Origin: CAZCDS01 sp964497585
GTDB lineage: Bacteria; Desulfobacterota; Desulfomonilia; Desulfomonilales; Desulfomonilaceae
Reading direction: 5' to 3'
Assembly: GCA_964497585.1 (NCBI GenBank)
Contig: CAZCDS010000061.1
Span: forward strand, 1 to 38,689
Length of the DNA stretch: 38,689 nt
The position numbers and the translations under genes are program-made. Positions 7,910 through 16,006 of the stretch are shown here, in pieces; positions within the stretch are counted from its first letter, which is position 1; the number at the start of each line of letters is the position of its first letter. Below the pieces are notes generated by a model. The model was not told where the DNA came from. It saw nothing but the letters and a program-made list of their open reading frames with translations, and ran no database searches.

Positions 7910-9910
7910 ATGAAATTAAGTGGTCGAGTAATCCCTTTCACGGCCATTGTCGGCCAGGAAGAGATGAAGAAGGCGCTCATACTGAACGTGATTAATCCGA
8001 GGATTGGCGGAGTATTGATACGGGGTGGAAAGGGCACTGCCAAATCGACCGCGGTCCGCGGACTGGCTGAGTTGTTACCGGAAATAGAAGTGGTACGAAA
8101 CTGTCCTTTCTGCTGTGATCCCCATGACCCCGAGTGCATGTGCGTGGAATGCAGGGGGAGCTGGGACAGAGGCGAGCCGCTGGAGACGACGACACGAAAA
8201 GTCAGGGTGAGCGATCTGCCGTTAGGAGCTACGGAAGATCGAGTCGTAGGGACCTTTGACATCGAAAAGGCGATCCAAGATGGTATTCGGGCCTTTGACC
8301 CGGGACTCTTGGCCGCGGCCAATCGTGGAATCCTCTACGTGGACGAGGTTAATCTCCTCGATGACCATATTGCGGATCTCCTTCTGGATTCAGCAGCTCT
8401 CGGCGTAAACATTGTCGAGAGAGAAGGGGTGCAGATCTCTCATCCGGCGAACTTCTGCCTGGTCGGGACCATGAATCCGGAGGAAGGAGAGATTCGACCT
8501 CAGCTCCTTGATCGTTTTGGTCTCCAACTCAGCGTGGAAGGTCTCGACAGTCCGGAGGAACGGATTGCGATTGTCGGTCTGATCAATGAATTCGACAGTG
8601 ATCCTTCCGGAACGATGATGAAATATGAGCCTCTCCAACAGGAGATGGCCGACCGTATTGTCCGCGCGATGGACATCCTGACGGAAGTAACAATCGCGGA
8701 TGAATTTGTGGAAATGATCGTGTCGATCTGCCTCGAGCTGGGTATCACCACCCACCGTGCGGAGATTGCCACGCTGCGTACGGCCAAAGCCATCGCGGCG
8801 CTGGATGGGAGGAAAGAAGTTCAACTCGAGGATGTGCAGGAGGCCCTGTACCTTGCCTTGCCTCATCGGATGAGACGAAAGCCCTTTGAGGCCCCGGTGC
8901 TCGATAGAGGAAAGATTGATGCCCACATAGAGAAATGGGAAAAAAAAAGACCGACCGAGAGCAGGGATCGTGATGAACCGGAAAAGGAAGGGGAGACCAC
9001 CGGCAAAGTCGTAAACCCCGAGGACGCCGCACAGGACGAAAGGGTGTTCAAGATTGGTGACGAGATAGACCCGAGGCGTATCAAGCAATTCGAGAAAGAC
9101 AAGATGGTTCGGAAAAGGGTGACAGGCCGGAGAATCCGAACCCTCTCTTCAAAACGAGGCTCGTACATAAAGTCCAGAATCCCTGAGAATAAGCCGAGCG
9201 ATGTTGCTCTTGACGCAACGATTCGAGCCGCGGCCCAGCATATGAGCTCGGAGATGGAAGACGGATTCGCGGTGAAGGTCAAGAACGAGGACGTGAGAGA
9301 GAAGGTAAGAATCGGCAAAATTTCCACTCCCACGGCTTTTGTCGTCGACGCGAGCGGGTCGATGTTCACCCATGAACGAATGGAAAGCGCCAAAGGGGCT
9401 GTGCTTTCAATGCTCCAGGATGCTTACCAGAAACGGGACAAAGTCGGGCTCGTAGCATTCCGGGAGCATCGAGGAGAAGTGATACTCCCGATGTGTACCA
9501 GCCTGGATTACGCAACGGAATGCCTCAGGGATCTTGCCACCGGTGGGCCGACGCCTCTTTCGGCCGGGCTCCAGAAGGGATTGGAGCTCTTGATGCTCGA
9601 GAAAAGAAAGAATCCCGAGGCACTACCCCTGTTGGTGCTGATCTCGGATGGACGCGCCAATGTTCCGCTGGCAGCGGAGTCCAAGATTGAAGACGAGTTG
9701 ATCGAGTTGACCGACCTGGCATGGAAAAACAAATTGCACATGATCTTTATCGATGTGGAACAGGAGGCAACAGCCAGCCAACGACACGGCGAAAACAAGC
9801 GAATCCTCCAGGATCGCATGTCCTATTACCACGTGGAGCATTTGAGCTCGCATACGATCCAGGGAATCGTCTCCACCGAAAAGCTGATGCTGACCTCTTC
9901 CGTTGGTTAG
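7910..9910 (+). CDS. BchI/BchD-like magnesium-chelatase-family AAA+ ATPase fused to a VWA domain
   Basis: This 666-aa ATPase is arranged like fused ChlI and ChlD subunits. The AAA+ domain has a Walker A GGKGTAKST at residues 39-47, a cysteine-rich insert at about 65-81 (six Cys, as in BchI relatives), a Walker B GILYVDEVNLL at about 140 and GTMNPEEG. A charged linker (about 340-400) leads to a VWA domain with the MIDAS motif DASGS at about 479-483. Classical partners insert Mg or Co into tetrapyrroles through BchH or CobN, but no such gene is present, so this may be a MoxR-like metal-insertion or remodelling chaperone for a protein of this locus. AAGGAG lies ten bases before the ATG. The following SUMF1-fold gene begins within 11 bp. 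The family is certain; the role is inferred. Confidence 0.88.
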   Translation: MKLSGRVIPFTAIVGQEEMKKALILNVINPRIGGVLIRGGKGTAKSTAVRGLAELLPEIEVVRNCPFCCDPHDPECMCVECRGSWDRGEPLETTTRKVRVSDLPLGATEDRVVGTFDIEKAIQDGIRAFDPGLLAAANRGILYVDEVNLLDDHIADLLLDSAALGVNIVEREGVQISHPANFCLVGTMNPEEGEIRPQLLDRFGLQLSVEGLDSPEERIAIVGLINEFDSDPSGTMMKYEPLQQEMADRIVRAMDILTEVTIADEFVEMIVSICLELGITTHRAEIATLRTAKAIAALDGRKEVQLEDVQEALYLALPHRMRRKPFEAPVLDRGKIDAHIEKWEKKRPTESRDRDEPEKEGETTGKVVNPEDAAQDERVFKIGDEIDPRRIKQFEKDKMVRKRVTGRRIRTLSSKRGSYIKSRIPENKPSDVALDATIRAAAQHMSSEMEDGFAVKVKNEDVREKVRIGKISTPTAFVVDASGSMFTHERMESAKGAVLSMLQDAYQKRDKVGLVAFREHRGEVILPMCTSLDYATECLRDLATGGPTPLSAGLQKGLELLMLEKRKNPEALPLLVLISDGRANVPLAAESKIEDELIELTDLAWKNKLHMIFIDVEQEATASQRHGENKRILQDRMSYYHVEHLSSHTIQGIVSTEKLMLTSSVG

Positions 9911-9920
9911 GAGGATGCCC

Positions 9921-10610
9921 ATGATTCTCGTTCCAGAGGGGCCTTTTAAAATGGGAAGCGATCAGGGCAATTTTGACGAGATGCCCGTCAGACAAGTGCA
10001 CGTCGACTCTTTTTACATTGATGAGTACCCCGTCACCAACGAGGAATACAAGAGATTCGTCGATGAGACCGGACACCGGGCTCCATGCCTCGATCTCGAC
10101 TGGTCCAAGAAGTACGACTGGTCCAACGGCACGTACCCCGAGGGGACGGAAAACCGCCCCGTTGTCATCGTGAACTGGCATGACGCGGCCGCGTATTGCG
10201 AATGGGCAGGAAAGAGACTCCCCACTGAGGCGGAATGGGAAAAGGCCGCGCGCGGCACCGACGGGAGCATATGGCCGTGGGGCAATGAATGGAACAAGAA
10301 CCACAGCGCTTGCTCAGGGGTGGGTGATTCTCAACCTGTGGGCATGTACCCCTCCGGAAGAAGCCCATTCGGATGTTTCGACATGGCAGGAAATGTATGG
10401 GAGTGGACTTCGGACTGGTACAGCAACAAATACTACGGGAATGCGCCGGCACGGAACCCCAGAGGCCCGGATTCAGGTGAGGAGCGGGTCCTGAAAGGAG
10501 GGGCTTGGATTCATTCAGAGTTCAGTGTTCGTTGCGCAATGAGATTTCATCGGTCTCCAGACTATTGTGACAACTACATAGGATTCCGCTGTGCAAAATC
10601 CGGAACATGA
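9921..10610 (+). CDS. SUMF1/formylglycine-generating-enzyme-fold protein lacking the catalytic cysteines
   Basis: This is a soluble protein of about 229 residues with the full SUMF1 (FGE-sulfatase) fold: MILVPEGPFKMGS at the start, YPVTNEEY, RLPTEAEWEKAARG, AGNVWEWTSDWY and a final GFRCAK. True formylglycine-generating enzymes carry two cysteines in a GGSFLCxxxYC segment. Here the segment reads KGGAWIHSEFSVRCAMR and neither cysteine is in place, so sulfatase activation is unlikely. The fold also serves as a binding module or other oxidative enzyme (EgtB- or PvdO-like). I start at ATG 9921, six bases after AGGAGG (9909-9914). An upstream TTG at 9905 would place this Shine-Dalgarno inside the gene. 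It is tightly linked to the AAA+/VWA gene. Confidence 0.8.
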   Translation: MILVPEGPFKMGSDQGNFDEMPVRQVHVDSFYIDEYPVTNEEYKRFVDETGHRAPCLDLDWSKKYDWSNGTYPEGTENRPVVIVNWHDAAAYCEWAGKRLPTEAEWEKAARGTDGSIWPWGNEWNKNHSACSGVGDSQPVGMYPSGRSPFGCFDMAGNVWEWTSDWYSNKYYGNAPARNPRGPDSGEERVLKGGAWIHSEFSVRCAMRFHRSPDYCDNYIGFRCAKSGT

Positions 10611-10646
10611 CATGTAGATCTCCTATTCTCGAGAGGGCGTGCCGTG

Positions 10647-11720
10647 ATGGCCAAGCTTGCTGTCATACATCATGACGATTTCCGTAAGTATGACCTCGGA
10701 CCGAATCATCCTTTCCGTGGCAACCGATACGACTGTCTCGCCCAGGTCTTCAGCCATGAATCCATCACGGAGAGAAAGGGCGACATCACCTTTGTGAGGC
10801 CGAAGCCTGCCGACGATCGGTGGATCAGATTAGCTCATGGTGAAGACTATATCGACTTCCTTGAGGCCCTCGATAACGACGGCGGCACGCTGACCCTTGA
10901 TACGCCTGTTCCGGCAGGACTGTACTCGGTGGCCAAGTTGTTCGCGGGAGCCAACATTTTGGCGGGAAGGTTGATCGCGGAAGATATCTTCAGCCGAGTC
11001 ATCGTCCTCGGATTGGGCGCTCACCACGCGGGATACGATTTTGGCGGCGGATTCTGCCTCATCAACGATATTGCCGTGATGATCGAGTACCTCAGAGAAA
11101 ACTGTGGGATCAAGAAGATAGCCCTCTTCGATTTTGACGCACACTGTGGGGATGGAACCCAGGACATCTACTACGATGACAGCGACATTCTCTGCTTCGA
11201 TTTTCACCAAGATCCCATGACGATTTTTCCGGGCAGGGGATTCCCGTATCAGATCGGGCTGGGTGAGGGAAAAGGGTACACGGTAAATATGCCGTTTCCC
11301 ATAGGTTCAGTGGACACCGATCTCCTACGGGCCTTCAATGAGATCTGCCTCCCCATCGCTCGGGAGTTTCAGCCGGAGATCATCGTCGCAAACGGCGGAC
11401 TGGACGCCCATTATGGGGACCCCATCAGCGGACTGAACCTCTCGTCGACAGGCTATTTCACGCTGTTCAACGAGATCGGAAGCCTGGCCAAACAGGTCTG
11501 CGAGGACAAGATGATTCTTATCCTCGGAGGGAGTTACGACACCCGAATTGTCCCCGTGGGCTGGCTGGCAAGCATCTCTGCAATGATCGGGATAGAAGAG
11601 GTCGCGCTCGAAGAACCCCTTGCCCCGCCGGAGTATTCAGAAACGGCAAGTGCAGCTGCCGCCCTCATGATTGAAACGGTAAAACAGGTCCAAAGGACGT
11701 ACTGGCGATCTCTCCAGTAG
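10647..11720 (+). CDS. Histone-deacetylase-fold amidohydrolase (AcuC/HdaH-like), catalytic residues intact
   Basis: This 357-aa bacterial class-II-type deacetylase homologue should hydrolyse an acetylated amine, polyamine or lysine with a zinc ion. Key residues are in place: H126-H127 (GLGAHHAG), zinc ligands D164 and H166 (FDFDAHCGDG) and D253 (NGGLDAHYGD), and the transition-state Tyr 297 (LGGSYDTR). No signal peptide is present. The ATG at 10647 is preferred over the adjacent GTG at 10644, with GAGGG nine bases upstream. It is followed after 38 bp by a paralogue of equal length that lacks the zinc site, suggesting a duplicated pair that may form a hetero-oligomer. The substrate is unknown. 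The SUMF1-fold and AOR-family neighbours do not match known acetoin-utilisation operons. Confidence 0.87.
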   Translation: MAKLAVIHHDDFRKYDLGPNHPFRGNRYDCLAQVFSHESITERKGDITFVRPKPADDRWIRLAHGEDYIDFLEALDNDGGTLTLDTPVPAGLYSVAKLFAGANILAGRLIAEDIFSRVIVLGLGAHHAGYDFGGGFCLINDIAVMIEYLRENCGIKKIALFDFDAHCGDGTQDIYYDDSDILCFDFHQDPMTIFPGRGFPYQIGLGEGKGYTVNMPFPIGSVDTDLLRAFNEICLPIAREFQPEIIVANGGLDAHYGDPISGLNLSSTGYFTLFNEIGSLAKQVCEDKMILILGGSYDTRIVPVGWLASISAMIGIEEVALEEPLAPPEYSETASAAAALMIETVKQVQRTYWRSLQ

Positions 11721-11758
11721 CTGAAACAGAGAGATGTCCGGCTTGAGGAGAAGATTCA

Positions 11759-12838
11759 GTGACCGACATTGCGATTGTATATCATGAAGACTTCAAGCAG
11801 TACGATTTCGGCCCCGGCCATCCGCTGAGGGGCTCACAGTGCATGGACAGAGAGCTAGCGTTCGAGCTCGTTAGGAAGAACGAGGCCCTGAAGGAACAGG
11901 CAACCATCAGCTTCGCCGAGCCTGAAGAGGCGACCGAGGAAGACATCCTATCGGTCCATACAAAAGAGTATATCGATTTCGTGAAGGGTCTCAGCGAGAC
12001 CGGCGGCCCGATCACACTCGATACGCCGGTGTTCAAGGGGATGTATCCCCTGGCAAAACTTTTTGCTGGAGCGGATATACTGGGCGGAAAACTGGTTCTC
12101 GATGGTGTCGCGCAGAAGAGCTTTGTCTTCGGGATCATGGGGCATCACGTGGGCGCGGATTTTGGAGGCGGATTCGGCGTTATCAATGACGTGGCCATCG
12201 CGGTCAATTACTTCCGCAAGCATTACGGCCTCAAAAGAACCATGGTCCTCGACTATGCGGCCAATGCCGGCCATGGTACGGAAAGCATCTACTATGACAC
12301 TTCAGAGGTTCTCTGCGTCGACATCCATCAAGATCCTCTCAATCTCTATCCCGGCAAGGGGTTTTCCGAGCAGGTCGGGCGAGGAGAGGGCACGGGATAT
12401 ACGGTGAACATATCCCTCCCCCCTTATAGCTCGGACGATCATTTTCTTTTCGCCATGAATGAGATCGTGGTGCCGATTACTCTCGAGTATCAACCGGATT
12501 CAATAATCGCAGTAGGTCTCAATGGCTGTCATTTCACGGTGGACATAAACCAGCTCATGCTCGGTTTGGAGGGGCTCAGAGAAATGGTCCGCATCCTTTC
12601 AACACTTTCCAACGAGCTCTGCGACGGTAGATTCGTCCATATTGGTGGGTTCAGTCTGGATGCCAAACTACTCGGCCCAGGTTTCCTGGCCACGGTCGCT
12701 GGCGCCCTGGACGTGGAGGTCGATCTGCATGAGCCATACGCGATCCCGGGAGACATCCCGGACGTGAATGAAGACGTGGAGGAGTCACTCGAAAATACGA
12801 AAATCATCCAGAGCAAGTATTGGAAATCATTGCAGTGA
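11759..12838 (+). CDS. Histone-deacetylase-fold paralogue with all zinc ligands replaced (probable pseudoenzyme)
   Basis: This 359-aa protein aligns end to end with its upstream neighbour (shared YDxGPxHPxRG start, LDTPV, HHxGxDFGGGF and a final YWxSLQ). The zinc-binding motif reads LDYAANAGHG instead of FDFDAHCGDG, so ligands D and H become A167 and N169. The third ligand Asp becomes G256 (LNGCHF), and the catalytic Tyr is lost (GGFSLD). H129-H130 are kept. It therefore cannot bind the usual zinc, yet it is full-length and undisturbed, which points to selection for a structural, regulatory or ligand-binding role. It starts with GTG eight bases after GAGGAG. The gene is confident; lack of deacetylase activity is a strong inference. 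Confidence 0.87.
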   Translation: MTDIAIVYHEDFKQYDFGPGHPLRGSQCMDRELAFELVRKNEALKEQATISFAEPEEATEEDILSVHTKEYIDFVKGLSETGGPITLDTPVFKGMYPLAKLFAGADILGGKLVLDGVAQKSFVFGIMGHHVGADFGGGFGVINDVAIAVNYFRKHYGLKRTMVLDYAANAGHGTESIYYDTSEVLCVDIHQDPLNLYPGKGFSEQVGRGEGTGYTVNISLPPYSSDDHFLFAMNEIVVPITLEYQPDSIIAVGLNGCHFTVDINQLMLGLEGLREMVRILSTLSNELCDGRFVHIGGFSLDAKLLGPGFLATVAGALDVEVDLHEPYAIPGDIPDVNEDVEESLENTKIIQSKYWKSLQ

Positions 12839-12965
12839 AGCGGACGGGAACAGCCTCGGGGCGCAGCGTATGACTCTTAGTCTCCTCCTATGACGCTGAG
12901 AGCTCTCTTTGTCGTAAACGTCGGTTGGTGTGCAGCCGCAGATCGGGAAGAGGAGGATAGTGCAC

Positions 12966-13319
12966 ATGGAACTACGGGTGGACCCGCTCAAATGCATAGA
13001 ATGTGGGTTATGTGAGTTGGCGTGCGGTTATCATTGGGATGATGCCCTTTCCATGATCGCCGCCAGTGTTGTTGCGTATCGATCTCGTGAAAAGAAGAAC
13101 TACTTCGGCGTCCTCTTAAAAACAGAGGAGGACTTGATCCTGGGAAGACCCGAAGGTCTTGAAGTTCAAAAAATTGGCGTGACCGTCGAAGGAAGCACTC
13201 AAGACCCTTCGGCCAAGCCGATCTTACTGAGAGAGCCCTGCAATCTGTGCCAAGGATTCGAGCAAGGGCCTCTCTGCGTGCGATTTTGCCCTACGGGGTG
13301 CCTCTCCCTTGACGAATAA
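12966..13319 (+). CDS. Small 4Fe-4S ferredoxin-type protein next to the AOR-family gene
   Basis: This 117-aa protein has C-x2-C-x2-C-x3-C near the start (CIECGLCELAC) and a second set near the end (CNLCQG, LCVRFCPTGC), enough for two [4Fe-4S] clusters with a middle insert of about 60 residues. Such ferredoxins often travel with aldehyde:ferredoxin oxidoreductase-family proteins, and the next gene (after 67 bp) is one. It is presumably the electron carrier for it. The ATG at 12966, nine bases after AGGAGG, is preferred to an upstream GTG at 12930, which has no ribosome-binding site. It is cytoplasmic, with no signal sequence. Confidence 0.8.
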   Translation: MELRVDPLKCIECGLCELACGYHWDDALSMIAASVVAYRSREKKNYFGVLLKTEEDLILGRPEGLEVQKIGVTVEGSTQDPSAKPILLREPCNLCQGFEQGPLCVRFCPTGCLSLDE

Positions 13320-13386
13320 GATCGCCCGGGTCTCATGACAAAGGGCGTGTCAGTCAAATCGGGATCGGGAAGAAAAGGAGAACGTG

Positions 13387-14757
13387 ATGGGGAATCTGAC
13401 CTCCAACAATGCGTTGATTGTGGATCTCTCCTCGGGAGAAGCGGAAGAGGAAGCTCTTGAAGACGAATTTTATCAGGAACATTTAGGGGGAGCAGCCGCA
13501 AATGTCGCGCTTTATAACAGGTATCGCGACGATGATCCGCTGATTTTTGGAACCGGTCTTCTCACGGGGACACTCTTCCCGGGCTCTGCCCTCGGCATGA
13601 TGACCGCGAAAAGTCCGCGGACCGGGAAGCTGTGCCATGCCCCTTTCTGCCTGTACGGCGGGACGGAGCTGAAGTACACGGGCTTTGATTTCGTTGTGGT
13701 CAAAGGAGCGTCCGAACAGCCCGTATACCTGTGGCTTCACGACCAGGTCGCTAACATCAATGATGCGTCGAGCTTGTGGGGGATGGACACCTGGGGAACG
13801 ACCGAGGAGTTGAGAAGGGCGCTCGGAGAGGACCTCATTCAGGTGCTCTCCATCGGAGAAGCAGGGGAGACAGGATCGGGAGTAGCGGAGATCAATCTCA
13901 ATTATTGGCCCATTGGAGACCGCTGGGGTTTCGGGCAGATCTTGGGCATGAAGAAGGTCAAGGCGATCGCGTTGAGGGGTCTGGGCATTTTCGATCTGAT
14001 TAGTCCCGACGAATTCGTGAAAGACTCCCTCGACCTCCACTCGACAATTCGCTCCGGCCCCATGTCCGGATACCGGGGGAACATCGAGTTTCCCGACTAC
14101 CTGGGTGACGGGGCGGTGAAGTCATGGGTCCAGCCTCTCGTACATCGGAGCAAAGCATGCTTCGGATGTCCGTACCCGTGCAATACCTTTCTGAAATATA
14201 ACGAGGATCCATCAATCATTCAGGAAACCGAGGTCGACGAGCCCGGATTCCTCGTGACGGACGTGGCCGCACTCCTCGCGCTGAACAGAGCCACATTGAC
14301 CCCCGATGTTGCGGGGAAGGTCCTGGAGCTGTGTTCTCGGCATGGGGTGGATGCGCTGGCCGTTGCTTCGCGAATACAAAGCACGGGCGCAACTTCCTTT
14401 GATGACATCAAGGAAGGGTTTTCCGGGATCGTAGGAGGTATCGATCCAACGCAGGTCTCTCCGTGGTCCGCGAATATCCCTGAAGCGAAGGCTGAGTTGG
14501 CAGGAAAGACTTTCAGCACCTGGTCGCCGCCGAAGCCCCTCTTCGCGGACGTTGAGCTCGACGGTGGCGAGGACGGTACGGTCGACTGGTGGTACAGGCG
14601 CAATGCCTTGGCCTACGTGGCCGGCATTTGCCCGATTTTCACTCTGATGGCGCCCGAGCTCGATGAGGAGAGGGTAATAGGAGCGCTGAAACTCGGGACG
14701 GATCTCGAGCTGAGTGTCGACGATTTGGATAAAGCGTGCCGATCGCTTCTCGGGTGA
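13387..14757 (+). CDS. Short aldehyde:ferredoxin oxidoreductase (AOR)-family protein
   Basis: Family members are tungsten/molybdenum bis-pterin enzymes with one [4Fe-4S] cluster that oxidise aldehydes or, in BamB-type enzymes, act on aromatic acyl-CoA. Domain 1 is recognisable: LGGAAANV, GTGLLTGTLFPGSALGMMTAKSPRTG (residues 56-80), GGTELKYTGFD and the KAIALRG segment (192-198). Cluster cysteines are C258-x2-C261-x3-C265 and C415 (GICPIF). At about 456 aa it is some 150 residues shorter than typical AOR (about 600). The central segment with the conserved histidine loop (HGLGYATNN-like) appears to be missing, so activity and even tungstopterin binding are uncertain. The ATG at 13387 lies six bases after GGAG; a GTG at 13384 is possible. 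The upstream ferredoxin gene is the likely partner. Confidence 0.8.
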   Translation: MGNLTSNNALIVDLSSGEAEEEALEDEFYQEHLGGAAANVALYNRYRDDDPLIFGTGLLTGTLFPGSALGMMTAKSPRTGKLCHAPFCLYGGTELKYTGFDFVVVKGASEQPVYLWLHDQVANINDASSLWGMDTWGTTEELRRALGEDLIQVLSIGEAGETGSGVAEINLNYWPIGDRWGFGQILGMKKVKAIALRGLGIFDLISPDEFVKDSLDLHSTIRSGPMSGYRGNIEFPDYLGDGAVKSWVQPLVHRSKACFGCPYPCNTFLKYNEDPSIIQETEVDEPGFLVTDVAALLALNRATLTPDVAGKVLELCSRHGVDALAVASRIQSTGATSFDDIKEGFSGIVGGIDPTQVSPWSANIPEAKAELAGKTFSTWSPPKPLFADVELDGGEDGTVDWWYRRNALAYVAGICPIFTLMAPELDEERVIGALKLGTDLELSVDDLDKACRSLLG

Positions 14758-14781
14758 ACGTCCGGGAGACGACTCGCTTGT

Positions 14782-15978
14782 GTGCAAGAGATGAACGAAC
14801 CGCACGACAACACCCGGCTGGGAATTTACGTGGGAAGGGGTGCATCCCATTCATGGACGTGGTTTGTGGATGTTCTGGAGCGGGCCGGCCTGTTCAACCT
14901 TTGTTTCCTCGATGAACATCATGTCCGGGTTGGGCGGCTGGAGCATCTGCATGTTCTCCTGGTGGCCGGGGGAGATACAGTCGATTTGGCGGAGGGGCTC
15001 GGAGAAGCGGGAGCAGGCCGGCTTGCGGATTTCATCTCGGAAGGCGGATGCTACATAGGCTCGTGCGCCGGCGCGTACCTGATGCTGAGATCATCCAAGG
15101 AACAGGTGAATCGGTTCAATTACGTAACGGTCAAGATAAGAAATCATGTGAACGAGTGGCCATCCATGAGGGGCGCGGCCCGAACTTATGCACGATATCG
15201 ATGTGAGGATATCTTTCATCCTGTTCGCGACGAAGTGGTGGTGCGGCCTCAAGGAATAGGTCCCTTCGTTGGAGATGAGGACATGGTCGTGCCTCTCTTC
15301 GGCGGGCCGGTCATGATCCCAAACGGTGACGCTTCGACCCTTGCCACATACTCGGGCTTCACGCGAAAAACGATGTTTCTCGTGGATCAAGGCCTCGCAG
15401 GAAAGATGGTTCTGAACAATTCGGCAGCAGTGCGAAAATTCCATGGAAATGGTTCGATATACCTTTTTGGGCCCCACTTCGAACATCCGCATTACCCGGC
15501 GGCAAACCGAATAATTACCGATATTGTTCGGTCGGCTGCAAGAAACGGAAATGAGGAGGTCCGTCGTCCGGCTTCGGCCCTCGATCATCGGTGCGCAAGG
15601 AGCCTCGATAAGCTGTTGAAGCAGGTGAAAGGTGAAATCAGCAATGCGAGAATCGTAGCGATCGCGCTGCAACGATACCCGCTCAGTTGGCCCATAGGGG
15701 TGAAAACCTACGAGCCTCTGAAAATCCTGCACTTTCTGGAAGTTGTATGGAAAAGGACCCCTTCGCTATTTGAGAATCGGACCGGTCACGACTACGGATG
15801 CCTCGAGGGCATTCTCGAGCAAACCAGGATCGTGACCCATCTCCTGAGATCTATAAAAACCGAAGTGGACGATGGGGTCGACGCATTGCACCTGGCCGTG
15901 CAACTGTTCCCGGAACTCAAGAAAATGACGGCGAGGTTCTTGGAATACCACTTTCAAGGGAAACGGACCGGATCGTGA
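14782..15978 (+). CDS. BPL_N / glutamine-amidotransferase-fold protein with a C-terminal extension
   Basis: This 398-aa protein has an N-terminal domain (about 1-260) resembling the biotin-protein-ligase N-terminal (BPL_N) class I amidotransferase fold. It opens with RLGIYVGRGASHSW, has LLVAGGD and carries the nucleophile elbow GSCAGAYL with C95, followed by FGPHFEHP with candidate histidines. No biotin-ligase catalytic domain follows. The last 130 residues are helical and of unknown family. The C-terminal end is close to the next gene. Start choice is open between GTG 14782 (GGGAG about 11 bases upstream) and ATG 14791. It could be an amidase or amide synthase working with the AOR or deacetylase-fold proteins. 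Its reaction is unknown. Confidence 0.7.
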   Translation: MQEMNEPHDNTRLGIYVGRGASHSWTWFVDVLERAGLFNLCFLDEHHVRVGRLEHLHVLLVAGGDTVDLAEGLGEAGAGRLADFISEGGCYIGSCAGAYLMLRSSKEQVNRFNYVTVKIRNHVNEWPSMRGAARTYARYRCEDIFHPVRDEVVVRPQGIGPFVGDEDMVVPLFGGPVMIPNGDASTLATYSGFTRKTMFLVDQGLAGKMVLNNSAAVRKFHGNGSIYLFGPHFEHPHYPAANRIITDIVRSAARNGNEEVRRPASALDHRCARSLDKLLKQVKGEISNARIVAIALQRYPLSWPIGVKTYEPLKILHFLEVVWKRTPSLFENRTGHDYGCLEGILEQTRIVTHLLRSIKTEVDDGVDALHLAVQLFPELKKMTARFLEYHFQGKRTGS

Positions 15979-16006
15979 ATCGGTGGGGAGCGTGAAGGAG
16001 CCACAG

